Shown here: positions 17,532 to 26,717 of the stretch, piece by piece
Numbering within the stretch: position 1 is the first letter of the stretch
Layout of the letters: each line of letters opens with the position of its first letter
DNA from: CAVVYV01 sp963818205
Lineage (GTDB): Bacteria; Actinomycetota; Thermoleophilia; Solirubrobacterales; 70-9
Reading direction: 5' to 3'
NCBI GenBank assembly: GCA_963818205.1
Contig: CAWFRG010000001.1
Coordinates: 248,001-312,000 of the forward strand
DNA: 64,000 nt
Program-made: the position numbers and the translations under genes
Notes under the pieces: model-generated
Told to the model about the DNA's origin: nothing
What the model saw: only the letters and a program-made list of their open reading frames with translations
Database searches by the model: none

Positions 17532-18328
17532 TTACCGCGGCTCCGGGTAGTCCGGCTCCATCAGCGCGAAGGCCGCCCCCTGCGGATCGGTGAGTACCGC
17601 GAGCTTCGCGACCGGGACCTCCTGCGGCCCAAACAGAAGGTTGCCCCCGGCGCTCTTCGTCGTCTCGATCGCGGCATCGAGGTCGGGGACGAGGAAGTAG
17701 ACCTGCCAGTGAGGCGGGGCCTCGAGCGGCATGTCCGAGCCCATCCCAGCAGACCGCCGAGCCCCTCGGGCCACCGCTGGCCCTCGACCTGCCACATCAA
17801 GACCGGCTTCGGGGCCTCGTCGTTGTGGATCGCTCCCAGCCGAATACCTTGCGTAGAAGTCCTGAGCCCGACCGACGTCTGGCGTCATCAGGTTGTTCCA
17901 GGTCCAGGCGCCGATCTCGTTGACGAGCTCCGCGCCGTTGTGCCGCCGGGCTGAAAGACGCCGAAAACGGCGCCCTCGGTGTCCTTGCAGACCGCCATCC
18001 GGCCGGACCCCCCGGGGAGCTCGAACGGTTCCGATGAGCACCGTGCCGCCGGCGTCCCTGACCTTCGCGCGGCCGCGTCGGCGTCCTCGACTTGATGTAG
18101 CTCGACCATGCCGGCGGCTGGCCCGCTGCTGGACCGGGCCGTCGCCGGCGACCGCTTGCCGCGTAGGTGAAGAAGCCGTAGCCGCCGGTCTCCTCGGGTG
18201 GGCCGGGCGCGGGCTCGGAACTCCCAGCCGAGCAGGTCCCCGTAGAACCTCGCCGCCGCGTCGATGTCGGTGGTCGCCAGATTGACCCAGGCGAACTCGC
18301 CATCGCTGTACGAATTGCGCTCGCTCAT
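17532..18328 (-). pseudogene. Two-domain VOC (glyoxalase/bleomycin-resistance) protein, heavily frameshifted
   Basis: From ATG 18328 (MSERNSYSDGEFAWVNLATT) two vicinal-oxygen-chelate domains can be traced: the first with DIDAAARFYGDLLGWEF, the second with WTWNNLMTPDVGRAQDFYA and ending KLAVLTDPQGAAFALMEPDY at 17532. At least four frame changes are needed. The layout is that of the actinobacterial Cfp30B/27-kDa-antigen-like VOC proteins. Whether this is true decay or a poor-quality stretch is unclear, because the two following genes are broken in the same way. Confidence 0.6.
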
Positions 18329-18374
18329 CGGCCGGAAGCCTATGGCCAAGCGCCCCGCCGGTGTCAAGCACCGG

Positions 18375-18845
18375 TTACTCGACCCAGACCAGCTGCTTGC
18401 AACTGCGCGCGGCCGTCCTGGCCGACCTCGAGCGCGAGCTCGGTAGAAGTCGCGGATCAGCTCCAGCTGGTCGACCGTGAACTCTCGACATCTTCTTCGG
18501 CGAAGGCACTCCTTCAGCGGACATGTAGATCCCCATGGCCCGCTCCCGCGCCTCCGGCGTCGGTACTCGACCAGGATCCGTCTCCGGTCGATCCGACGGT
18601 CTGGAACGCGCTTGCGCGTAGCCGACCTTCTCGAGCCGATCGATCGCCGCCGTCATCGCTCCGGGGCTGAGGCCGGCGTGCTCTGGCCAAATGCCCGGCC
18701 GTCACCGGCCCGATCCGGTCGAGGACGTCGATCACCCGCAGGTCGGTGCGGTTGACGCCGAGGACTTCGGCCGCGGAGCCTCGTCGAAGAGGTCGGCTGT
18801 CGACGCTACTGCGCGCGGGTCGAGGGCGCCGATCTGGGCCTGCAT
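18375..18845 (-). pseudogene. MarR-family regulator, several frameshifts
   Basis: Fragments in different frames give AAEVLGVNRTDLRVIDVLDR, IGPVTAGHLA, MTAAIDRLEKVGYA and a late YMSAEGVPSP-like helix region. Together these are a MarR winged-helix core: helix, recognition helix, wing. A likely start is ATG 18845. It is transcribed away from the ABC exporter at 18965, and two identical-type operators lie in between, so it probably represses that exporter. At least three frame breaks; intact protein only if these are sequencing errors. Confidence 0.6.
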
Positions 18846-18862
18846 AAGTTTGGCTTTAGAAC

Positions 18863-18912
18863 TGTTTCGACATTCGAACGATTATCTGGTATATTGTTTC
18901 GACTATCGAACA
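18863..18912. promoter_or_regulatory. Two tandem palindromic operators with an embedded promoter
   Basis: Two copies of TTCGA-N3-TCGAA: 18866-18878 and 18898-18910, with centres 32 bases (about three helical turns) apart. Extended flanks are shared, TGTTTCGA on the left. A TATATT (18890-18895) sits between them, 17 bases after TTCGAC at 18866, giving a plausible plus-strand promoter overlapped by both sites. Located between divergent marR and the ABC exporter. Confidence 0.7.
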
Positions 18913-18964
18913 GTCTAACGCTCGAAGGACGTAAGCTCAAGAACCAGAAACGGAGGTTGTGCGG

Positions 18965-19799
18965 ATGACAGCCATCCTCACGAAGGACAAGGACAGATCC
19001 GGCTCGCCTCAGCAGAAGGCGGCCGAGATCGAGGCGGTCGGGCCTGGAGAAGGCCTACCCGCCCGAGACCAAGGCGCTCGACGGTCTCAGCATCAGCGTT
19101 CCCAGCGGGGACGATCTTCGGCCTGCTCGGCCCCAATGGCGCCGGCAAGTCGACCACGGTGAAGATCCTCACCACGCTCAGCGCCCCCGACGCGGGCTCC
19201 GCTCACGTGGGCGGCTTCGACGTGATCACCGAGCCCCAGCATGTCCGGTCGGTGATCGGCGTGGTCGGGCAGAGCTCCGGCGTCGACCAGGAGGCGACCG
19301 GTCGCGAGAACCTCGAGCTGCAAGGTCAGCTCTACGGGGTCCGCGGCCGCAAGCTCGACGAGCGCGTCGACGAGCTCCTGGAGCGGTTCGGGCTGGCGGA
19401 CGCCGCCGACCGGATCGCGAAAGGCTATCGGGCGGGATGAAGCGCAGGCTCGGGATCACGATGGGCCTCGTTCATCGCCCCCGGGTCCTGTTCCTGGACG
19501 AGCCCACCACCGGCCTGGACCCCGAGGTCCGGGCTGCGATGTGGAACGAGATCCGCGAGCTCGCAGAGGGCGAGCGGATGACGATCCTGCTCACAACCCA
19601 CTACCTCGAGGAGGCCGATCAGCTGGCGCAGTCGCTGGCGATCGTCGACCGCGGCAAGGTCGTCGCCGCGGGCACACCTGAAGAGCTGAAGCGCGCCCAG
19701 GGCGCGTCCTCGCTGGACGAGGTCTACCTGCGCTATGCCGGCCGCTCCTTCCAACAGGCGGACGAGCGCACCAATGGCAACGGAAATGGAGGGAACTGA
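18965..19799 (+). CDS. ABC exporter ATP-binding protein (DrrA-like), frameshifted
   Basis: Nucleotide-binding subunit of a drug- or lipid-type ABC-2 exporter. The Walker A region is split by frame changes near 19045 and 19110 (GLLGPNGAGKSTT is readable across frames). A clean middle frame carries VIGVVGQSSGVDQEATGREN. Another break near 19435 interrupts the ABC signature (GYSGGMKRR). The final frame holds Walker B LFLDEPTTGLD and switch TTHYLEEADQL. Ends four bases... the last base of its stop overlaps the permease ATG region. About 278 residues when joined. Confidence 0.8.
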
Positions 19800-20575
19800 T
19801 GACGGCAACTGTTCTCAACTCACTCGACATGACCCGTCGCTCGGTGATGGCGCTGCTGCGCCAGCCCTGGTACGTCGCGATCACCCTGATCCAACCGGTG
19901 ATCTGGCTGCTCCTCTTCGGAGCGCTTTTCGAGAGCGTCTCGCAGATTCCCGGCTTTGACGAGAGCTCCTACCAGAGCTACATCGCTCCGGGAATCGTGG
20001 TGATGACCGCGCTCTTCTCGGCCGGTTGGAGCGGGATGGGAATGATCAACGACATGGACCGCGGGGTGATGGACCGCTTCCTGGTCTCGCCCGTCAATCG
20101 CTCGTCGCTGATCATCGGGCCGCTCGCCCAGGCGGCGCTGTCGGTGGCGATTCAGGCCGTGATCATCGTCGGCCTTGCGCTTGCGGTCGGCGCCAGCTTC
20201 CCTGGTGGCGTCCCCGGAATCGCGGTGCTCCTGTTGGTCGCGGTGTTGCTGGCGGCCTCGATGGGCGCCCTCTCGAACGCGGTCGCACTCACCACCCGCC
20301 AGGAGGAGACCCTGGTCGGGCTGGTCCAGTTCGTGGTCCTGCCGCTGACCTTTCTCTCGGCGGCCTTCATGCAGCTCGATCTGATCCCGGGCTGGATGCA
20401 GGAGGTGGCGAAGTACAACCCCGTCAACTGGGCGGTCGAAGCGGGCCGCGAGGCGGTGGGCGCCGAAATCGACTGGGGCTTTGTCGCCGAGCGTGTCGGG
20501 CTGCTCCTCGGGCTCGCGATTGTCTGCATCTGGGTCGCGACCCGGGCGTTCCGCAGCTATCAGCGGTCCGTCTAG
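19799..20575 (+). CDS. ABC-2 type permease (DrrB-like)
   Basis: 258 residues with six membrane helices: entry helix VAITLIQPVIWLLLFGALF, then GIVVMTALFSAGWSGMGM, SVAIQAVIIVGLALAVGASF, AVLLLVAVLLAASMGALS, a helix containing FVVLPLTFLSAAFMQL and a last helix GLLLGLAIVCIWVATRA. NPVNWAVEAGREA before the last helix is a DrrB-family marker. It follows the ATPase without a gap, forming the exporter with it. Intact, unlike its two upstream neighbours. Confidence 0.92.
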   Translation: MTATVLNSLDMTRRSVMALLRQPWYVAITLIQPVIWLLLFGALFESVSQIPGFDESSYQSYIAPGIVVMTALFSAGWSGMGMINDMDRGVMDRFLVSPVNRSSLIIGPLAQAALSVAIQAVIIVGLALAVGASFPGGVPGIAVLLLVAVLLAASMGALSNAVALTTRQEETLVGLVQFVVLPLTFLSAAFMQLDLIPGWMQEVAKYNPVNWAVEAGREAVGAEIDWGFVAERVGLLLGLAIVCIWVATRAFRSYQRSV

Positions 20576-21381
20576 CTAGCGCTGTCAGTGCCCTCGAGGA
20601 CGACCCGGGCCACGAGGTCCGGGTCGTCCCATGTGGGGACGTGGCCGCAGTCGCGGCAGCTCGACCTGCCGCACCCTCTTCGGCAGCGCCCCGTCCTGAG
20701 CGGTCGCGAGCGGACGACATGGTCGAACTCGGCCCAGGCCAGGGTCACCGGTACCTCCACGTCGTCCAGCGGGCCGACCTGGCCGGCCCGCATCAGGTCG
20801 CTCGCCCGAGGGTAGGCAGGGGCGGTGACGTAGGCACGAGCCATGCTCCGCGCCTCAGCCGGGCTCAGCCGCTCCGGATGATGGACGAAGCGGCCGAGCG
20901 CTCGGCGGCGCCCCGCCGCCGTCGACATCATCGGCCCGAGCGCGGGCAGCAGGGCCCGTCCGGCATGGCGGGCTCGGTTCAGCCGGTTGCTGCTGTTCTC
21001 CGGTGCGCGCCTCCAGAACCCCGCGGTGCAGACCCCGACCACCGAGCGGGCTCCGCCGTGGCGGGCGCACTCGATCGCCACCCAGCCGCCGAGTGAGATC
21101 CCGGCGACGTGCGGGCGATCGAGCCCGAGCGACTCGTGGAAGTCGAGCACCGCCGCCGCCAGGTTCGCGCGCTCGGTTCGACCCCATCCGGCAGGGGCGG
21201 CGATTCGCCGAAGCCCGGCATGTCGACCGCGACGACCTCGCGTTCGGCCGCCAGCCGCTCGAGAACCGGCGACCACTGGACCAGCGAGCCGCCGAGCGAA
21301 TGAAGCAGCAGGAGCGGCTCGCCGCTCCCCGTGCGGACGTGGTTGAGCCGGGCTCGGAGTCGGCCGGCTGCGGCGGGTCAC
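20572..21381 (-). CDS. Alpha/beta hydrolase, four compensating frameshifts
   Basis: Serine hydrolase of the alpha/beta fold. The N-terminal frame reads EPLLLLHSLGGSLVQWSPVL and VVAVDMPGFGESPP; the central frame has the nucleophile elbow VAGISLGGWVAIE; the acid and His blocks are VTLAWAEFDHVV and DCGHVPTWDDPD. Frame changes lie near 21340, 21185, 20690 and 20650 and cancel each other, so the final stop is reached in the starting frame. The GTG start at 21381 overlaps the acetyltransferase stop (GTGA), indicating coupling. No specific substrate. Confidence 0.75.
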   Translation of the reverse strand: MTRRSRPTPSPAQPRPHGERRAAPAASFARRLAGPVVAGSRAAGGRTRGRRGRHAGLRRIAAPAGWGRTERANLAAAVLDFHESLGLDRPHVAGISLGGWVAIECARHGGARSVVGVCTAGFWRRAPENSSNRLNRARHAGRALLPALGPMMSTAAGRRRALGRFVHHPERLSPAEARSMARAYVTAPAYPRASDLMRAGQVGPLDDVEVPVTLAWAEFDHVVRSRPLRTGRCRRGCGRSSCRDCGHVPTWDDPDLVARVVLEGTDSAS

Positions 21382-21860
21382 AGCCCGAGGTCGTATTCGA
21401 CGTAGGTCTCCGCGACGGCGCCGGTCCGGTCGTAGACGGCCTGGGCGCGATGGTTGTCCGGTGCCGTCAGCCACTCCATCGCCGGCGCGCCGCGCTCCCG
21501 GCAGCGCTCCGCGCACGCCTCGATCAGGGCGTCGGCGATCCCCCGGCCGCGGGTCTCGGGCGTCACATAGAGGTCCTCCAGGTAGCCGATCCTGGCCGCC
21601 TTCAGGCTCGACCACTTCCAATCGAGGGTGGCGAAGCCGACCGCCTCGTCTCCATCGCGGGCGATGAACATCGCCCCCTGCTCCGGTTCCGCGATCAGGG
21701 TCCGGGCCATCTCCAGCAGGCCCTGATCCGGCGGCGAGGCCTCGTAGAAGTCGCAGTAGGCGCGCATCAGCGGCAGCAGCTCCTCGGCCTCCTCGGGGCG
21801 GGCGTCGCGGACCTCCACCCCGTCCGCCAGCGCTCTCGGCTTCTCTTCCTTACCGGCCAT
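21378..21860 (-). CDS. GNAT-family N-acetyltransferase
   Basis: 160 residues from ATG 21860 (MAGKEEKPRAL). The acetyl-CoA-binding loop is YVTPETRGRGIADALIEAC (Q/RxxGxG/A type), preceded by the strand IGYLEDLYV, and the C-terminal motif VYDRTGAV. N-terminal EVRDARPEEAEELLPLMRAY matches GNAT helix 1. Substrate unknown. It is divergent from the AI-2E permease and coupled to the following hydrolase. Confidence 0.9.
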   Translation of the reverse strand: MAGKEEKPRALADGVEVRDARPEEAEELLPLMRAYCDFYEASPPDQGLLEMARTLIAEPEQGAMFIARDGDEAVGFATLDWKWSSLKAARIGYLEDLYVTPETRGRGIADALIEACAERCRERGAPAMEWLTAPDNHRAQAVYDRTGAVAETYVEYDLGL

Positions 21861-21936
21861 GGACGGTATGGAAGCCGATCTGGGCGCGAATCGCGGCCAG
21901 GAAGCTGAAAGCGGGGGGCGAATAAAGGGGGTCGGC

Positions 21937-23067
21937 ATGCCCAGAATCGACTCGTCCCCAAGTGCGATCGCCCGCGCCGTGCTCGTCGTCGCGGCGGTGG
22001 TCCTGATCCTCTACCTCCTCTGGCTGCTGAGACGGCCGATCAGCTGGCTGATCATCGCGGCCTTTATCGCGGTGGCGCTCGCCGGTCCGGTCAACTTCCT
22101 CCAGCGCTACATGAGGCGTGGCCTGGCGATCGCGCTCGTCTACTTCACCCTGATCCTGATTCCGATCGGCCTCGGCGCTCTCCTGATCCCGCCGGTTGTC
22201 AACGAGGTCGGCGACGTCGCCTCGAACGCCCCCGCCTACGCCCAGGACGTCGAGGACTTCGTCCAAAAGAACAAGACCCTCAACGACCTCAACGACAAGT
22301 ACGACATCACCACGAGGCTCCAGGAGGAGGCGGCGAAGCTGCCGAGCAGGGCCGGCGACGCCGCCAAGGTGCTCGGCGACATCGGGGTCGGCACCGTCAA
22401 CCGGATATTCGCCGGGCTCACCATCTTCATTCTCAGCATCTTCATGACGGCCGCCGGGCCCCGCTGGGCCAGGAGCTTCATCCAGATGCAGCGGCCCGAG
22501 CACGCCGAGCGAATCGAGCGGACCCTGAACCGGATCGCCAACGCCGTCGGCAACTATGTCGGTGGAGCCCTGGTGCAGGCGACGATCGCCGGGGTCAGCT
22601 CCTTCATCGTCCTCAGCCTCCTCGGAGTCCCCTTTGCCGGCCCGCTCGCCCTCGTGGTCTTCTTCTTCGACCTGATCCCGGTGGTCGGCGCGACGATCGC
22701 GGCGTTTCTGGTGGCGATCGTCGCCGCGCTAGTCAACTTCCCCGTCGCCCTGATCATCTGGGTGATCTTCGCGATCGTCTACCAGCAGGTCGAGAACTAC
22801 CTGATCCAGCCTCAGATCCAGAAGCGAGCGACCGAGATCGAGCCCTTCATCGTCCTCGTCGCGGTCCTCTTCGGCGCCACCCTGTTCGGGGTGCTCGGGG
22901 CGGTGCTCGCGATCCCCACCGCGGCCTCGATCCAGATCGCCGTGTACGAGTGGCGCGAGTACCGCGCGGAGGTCAGGGCCGAGGAAGAGCAGCGTTCGAA
23001 GCGAAAGCCACCGTCAAAGGGCGGCTCCAAGCCGAAGCCCCCGCCGAAGCCGAAACCGGCGACCTAG
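21937..23067 (+). CDS. AI-2E family transporter (PerM/YdiK-like)
   Basis: Start at ATG 21937, chosen because AAAGGGGG lies six bases upstream. 376 residues, about seven to eight membrane helices, a long extracytoplasmic helical insert (AYAQDVEDFVQKNKTLNDLN), then the conserved block GPLALVVFFFDLIPVVGATI and VYQQVENYLIQPQIQ, the family signature. The Lys/Pro-rich tail after the last helix is unusual in length. Family members export small molecules or ions; AI-2 transport itself is not implied. It stands alone between the two MarR/ABC modules. Confidence 0.9.
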   Translation: MPRIDSSPSAIARAVLVVAAVVLILYLLWLLRRPISWLIIAAFIAVALAGPVNFLQRYMRRGLAIALVYFTLILIPIGLGALLIPPVVNEVGDVASNAPAYAQDVEDFVQKNKTLNDLNDKYDITTRLQEEAAKLPSRAGDAAKVLGDIGVGTVNRIFAGLTIFILSIFMTAAGPRWARSFIQMQRPEHAERIERTLNRIANAVGNYVGGALVQATIAGVSSFIVLSLLGVPFAGPLALVVFFFDLIPVVGATIAAFLVAIVAALVNFPVALIIWVIFAIVYQQVENYLIQPQIQKRATEIEPFIVLVAVLFGATLFGVLGAVLAIPTAASIQIAVYEWREYRAEVRAEEEQRSKRKPPSKGGSKPKPPPKPKPAT

Positions 23068-23131
23068 GGCGCGCGACGCCAGACCCACCGTGCGATTGGC
23101 GCCCTGCGGGTAGCGCGCCCGCCTGGTCGTG

Positions 23132-23971
23132 CTACGCCGCGCCGAGCGCTTCGCGATCGTCGCGCTCGTAGCTCGAGCGCATCAGCTCGATCACCCGCTC
23201 GGCGTCCTCGTCGGTGTCGAGCTCGATCGTCACCCAGCCCGAGTCAGGCGGCGTGTAGCGGTGGTCGAGGGCGTTGCCCGATGCGATCAGCTCCCGGGCG
23301 ACCTCGGGGCGCAGAGGGAGGTCGGCGATGCTGTCGCCGTGCAGGTGGCCGAGCTCTCGCCGGCCGACGGTGAAGCGGACGCTGCCGAAGCGGCCGGGGC
23401 CGGTCTCGACCTCGTCCCAGCTCTCGACCTCGGCCCTGATCCGCTCGCTCGCGTTCATCGGCTCGGATTCCTGATCGGCCGCAACCGCGTGCTCGAGGAT
23501 CTCCTTGAGCTTGAGCTGGTCCCGCTCGGGCAGGGAGGACAGCCATGGCGGCGGCTCGGCGAGGCGCTCGGTGATCTCCTTGCGAAGGCTCTCGCCCTCG
23601 TCGGTGAGGACCAGGAGCTTCACCCGCCGGTCCTGATCGGAGACGGTGCGGCGCACCAGGCCCCGCTCCTCGAGCCGGTCGGTGATTCCGGTGACGTTCG
23701 AGCTGTCGCACATCAGGTACTTGGCGAGCTCGCCCATCGGACGCGGCCCGGCCACCGAGGATCCGAAGCGCGATCGCCTGCTGAGGGGCGAGGTCGAACT
23801 CCTGGTTGATCGCCATGAACCGGGCCTTGTTCGAGATCATCAGCCAGTGCATCAGGCTCCATGCCTGGCTGCGCCGGGTCGGTGCGGCCGGTCTCCTCGG
23901 CCAGCCACGGAGGCGCGCTGGTTCCGCCGCCTTCAACGCCTGCCCCGTCAGTCGCGGTCTTCGGATGTCAT
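23132..23971 (-). CDS. MarR regulator fused to a luciferase-like DUF5519 domain, frameshifted
   Basis: From ATG 23971 (MTSEDRD), after frame changes near 23940, 23880 and 23765, a MarR winged helix is read: ARFMAINQEFDLAPQQAIAL, GELAKYLMCDSSNVTGITDR, LEERGLVRRTVSDQDRRVK. The same open frame then continues past PMNASERIRAEV into a second domain with GSVRFTVGRRELGHLHGDSI and YTPPDSGWVTIELDTDEDAE, resembling DUF5519. The joint Met could be the start of a once separate gene; in this sequence no stop separates them. Divergent from the ABC exporter at 24091. Confidence 0.75.
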
Positions 23972-24000
23972 CGTTGCTTTGGGATACTACTAGCTCTCTT

Positions 24001-24025
24001 CAATAATTGCAAGCCTCAATTATTG
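24001..24025. promoter_or_regulatory. Perfect inverted repeat, probable MarR operator
   Basis: CAATAATTG (24001-24009) and CAATTATTG (24017-24025) are exact reverse complements separated by seven bases, in an AT-rich patch between the divergent MarR and ABC genes. The sequence differs from the TTCGA-type operators of the first module, so each MarR likely has its own site. Confidence 0.7.
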
Positions 24026-24090
24026 TGATACGCTGCCGTCCGCATTGGCAACCACTTCGAGCGGAAAGCATACGGAGGTAGTCGGAGCAG

Positions 24091-25145
24091 ATGACTGAGA
24101 GCCCGAACGGAACCACGGCGAGCGCCCCAGGCACCGGACGCAACAACGGGATCGAGGCGCACGGCCTCGTCCGCGAGTTCAAGGGGGGATCAAGGCGGTC
24201 GACGGGATCGACTTCGAGGTTCGACCCGGCGAGATCTACGGCTTCCTCGGCCCGAACGGAGCCGGCAAGTCGACCACGGTGCACATGCTCACCACCCTGT
24301 TGCCGGCGACCGCCGGCAGCGCCCGGGTCGCCGGCCACGACGTCGCCACCGAGGGCGCCCTGGTCCGCGACGCGATCGGCGCCGCCCTCCAGGAGGCGGC
24401 CCTCGACCCGCAGCTGAGCGCGAACGAGCACATCCGCCTCCAGGGCGCGCTCCACGGGATGTCGAAGCAGGAGCGCACCCGCCGCGGCGAGGAGCTGCTC
24501 GAGCGGGTCGGGCTGACCGACGCGGCGGGTCGCAAGGTCGCGGGCTACTCGGGTGGGATGAAGCGGCGCCTGGACCTGGCGCTTGCCCTCCTCCACCGTC
24601 CCCGGGTGCTCTTCCTCGACGAGCCGACCACCGGCCTCGACATCCAGAGCCGGACGGCGCTCTGGGACGAGGTCGCGCACCTCTCCCGCGACGAGGGCGT
24701 CACCGTCTTCCTCACCACCCAGTACCTGGAGGAGGCGGACCAGCTCGCGGATCGGATCGGGATCATCGACCGCGGCAAGATCGCCGCCGAGGGCACGCCC
24801 GCCGCGCTCAAGGCCGAGGTCGGTAGGCCGACGGTCGAGGTCACACCCGCCGATCAGGACGAGCGCGCCCGCGCGGCCGAGCTCCTCGAGCCCTTCGGCG
24901 AGCTCGTTCCCGGCAAGCCGAACGCCGCCGCGGTGCGGCTCACCGACGGCAGCGAGGAGCTCGCCAACATCATCCGCGCCTTCGACCAGGGCGAGGTCAA
25001 GGTCGCGAACCTCGAGCTCCACGCGCCCAGCCTCAACGACGTCTTCCTCGCGAAGACCGGCCGCTCGCTCGAGGGAGCCCAGGCCGAGGCGGCCAGGAGG
25101 AGCGGAACCGGCGAGCAGCCGGTGCTCGAGGGAGCGCCGGCGTGA
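24091..25145 (+). CDS. ABC exporter ATP-binding protein, one frameshift
   Basis: Nucleotide-binding subunit of a daunorubicin-resistance-type exporter. From ATG 24091 the first frame runs to FKGG; a single-base loss in the six-G run at 24184-24189 breaks it, and the next frame carries YGFLGPNGAGKSTTVHML (Walker A), GYSGGMKRRLDLALALLHRP (signature), LFLDEPTTGLD (Walker B) and TTQYLEEADQLADR. The C-terminal 90 residues (VEVTPADQDERARAAELLEP) form the DrrA-type accessory domain. Joined length about 351 residues. The homopolymer at the break points to a sequencing error. Confidence 0.88.
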
Positions 25146-25160
25146 GCGGGACATCAGGCA

Positions 25161-26717
25161 GTGCAGCGAAGCGCGCCGCCGTTGCGTGTTCAAATCAGGG
25201 AGCTCGCCCGGCGCTCGATCCTGCGGACGATTCGCCAGCCGGCGATGATCGTCCCGGCCACGATCTTTCCGCTGATCCTGCTCGCGATCAACTCGGCAGG
25301 GCTCGACTCGGCGACCAGCATCCCCGGCTTCCCGACCGACTCCTACCTCACCTTCGCCCTCGCCTTCGCCTTCCTCCAGGCGGGCGTGTTCGCGGTGATC
25401 GGCACCGGCCAGAACCTCGCCGAGGACCAGCAGAGCGGCTTCTGGAACCGGATGCAGCTGACCCCGATTCGGGCGCCGGCGCTGGTCGCCGGTCAGCTCT
25501 CCGGGACCCTCGCGCTCGGGTTGTTCCAGGCGGCCACCTATATCGCCGTCGGCCTGATCGCGGGAGGGCACATCGAGGCCGGGATCCCCGGGGCCCTGGT
25601 GCTGATCGCGCTCGCCACCCTGATCACCCTCGCCTTCGGCTCGATCGGGCTGATCGCCGGAATGCGCGCCAGCTCTCCCGAGAACGTCCAGGGCCTCTTC
25701 CCGGTCATCTTCGTCTTCCTCTTCCTCAGCTCAATGGCGCTGCCGCGCGACCTGATCCAGACCCAGTGGTTCGAGACGGTCGCGACCTATAACCCCGTCA
25801 GTTACATGATCGAGGGGATCCGGAGCCTCCTGATCTTCGGCTGGGACGGCGAGGCGCTCGCCCTCGGCTTCGGCTGCGCGGCGGCGATCCTCGTCGTCGC
25901 GCTGACGGTGGCGACTCCTCGATCAAGGAAGGATGGTGAGGACGTGATCCGCCGCTACTTCTCGGTCGCCGGTGGGCTGGCGCGGCGGCTGATCGACAGC
26001 TTCATCAGCAGCCCTGCCCTGTTCCTGCCGCCGCTGCTGATGCCGATCTTCTTCTTCGTCGCCTTCGCCGGCGGGCTCTCGGCGATCACCGAGGCGCCGG
26101 GCTTCGACTACCCGCCTGGCTACACCACCTTCGAATACGGCTTCGTGCTTCTGCAGGCGGCTGCCTTCGGCGGCGTCTTCACCGGGTTCTCAATTGCCGC
26201 CGACTTCCAGTTCGGCTTCGGACGGCGACTACTCCTGGCGACTCCCAACCGCTCCGCGCTCATCCTCGGCTACGGGATCGTCGCGATGGTGCGGGCGGCG
26301 ATCACCCTAACCGTGGTTACGGCGATCGCGCTCATCGCGGGGATGGAGGTCATAGGGACTGGCAGCGACCTGCTCGGCCTCTACCTGCTGGCCGCGATCA
26401 TCAACGTCGCCGGGACCCTGTTCGCCGCCGGCGTGGCCCTGCGCTTCCGCAGCCTTCAGGCGACGCCGCTGATGATGGTGCCGGTCTTCCTCCTCCTCTT
26501 CCTCGCCCCGGTCTACGTGCCGCGCGAGCTGCTGGCCGGCTGGGTCGGCGCCGTCTCCGACTACGACCCGATCACCCACGTCATGGAGACGGGTCGCGAG
26601 CTGCTCGCGGGTCAGCCCGCCGACTTCTTCGCCGCCCTCGCGATCGCGGCCGGGCTCGTCGCCCTGCTGCTGGTGTTCGCGATCAGGGGCCTCCGGAAGG
26701 CGGAGGCCGCGGCGTGA
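25161..26717 (+). CDS. ABC-2 permease with two tandem transmembrane halves
   Basis: 518 residues, twice a usual DrrB subunit. First half: NPVSYMIEGIRSLLIFG near residue 225 closes a six-helix ABC-2 domain. Second half begins around VIRRYFSVAGGLARRLIDSF and ends with YDPITHVMETGRELLAG and one last helix. The joint near 25925-25950 contains an in-frame GTG and an out-of-frame TGA (GTGAGG), so two coupled genes fused by an indel is an alternative to a true fusion. A GTG at 25142 overlapping the ATPase stop is another possible start, in a different frame. Confidence 0.82.
   Translation: MQRSAPPLRVQIRELARRSILRTIRQPAMIVPATIFPLILLAINSAGLDSATSIPGFPTDSYLTFALAFAFLQAGVFAVIGTGQNLAEDQQSGFWNRMQLTPIRAPALVAGQLSGTLALGLFQAATYIAVGLIAGGHIEAGIPGALVLIALATLITLAFGSIGLIAGMRASSPENVQGLFPVIFVFLFLSSMALPRDLIQTQWFETVATYNPVSYMIEGIRSLLIFGWDGEALALGFGCAAAILVVALTVATPRSRKDGEDVIRRYFSVAGGLARRLIDSFISSPALFLPPLLMPIFFFVAFAGGLSAITEAPGFDYPPGYTTFEYGFVLLQAAAFGGVFTGFSIAADFQFGFGRRLLLATPNRSALILGYGIVAMVRAAITLTVVTAIALIAGMEVIGTGSDLLGLYLLAAIINVAGTLFAAGVALRFRSLQATPLMMVPVFLLLFLAPVYVPRELLAGWVGAVSDYDPITHVMETGRELLAGQPADFFAALAIAAGLVALLLVFAIRGLRKAEAAA

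Noticed and set aside
24000..25571. 523-codon minus-strand open frame
   Set aside because: Antisense to the ABC ATPase; no start signal or domain and crosses the operator region.
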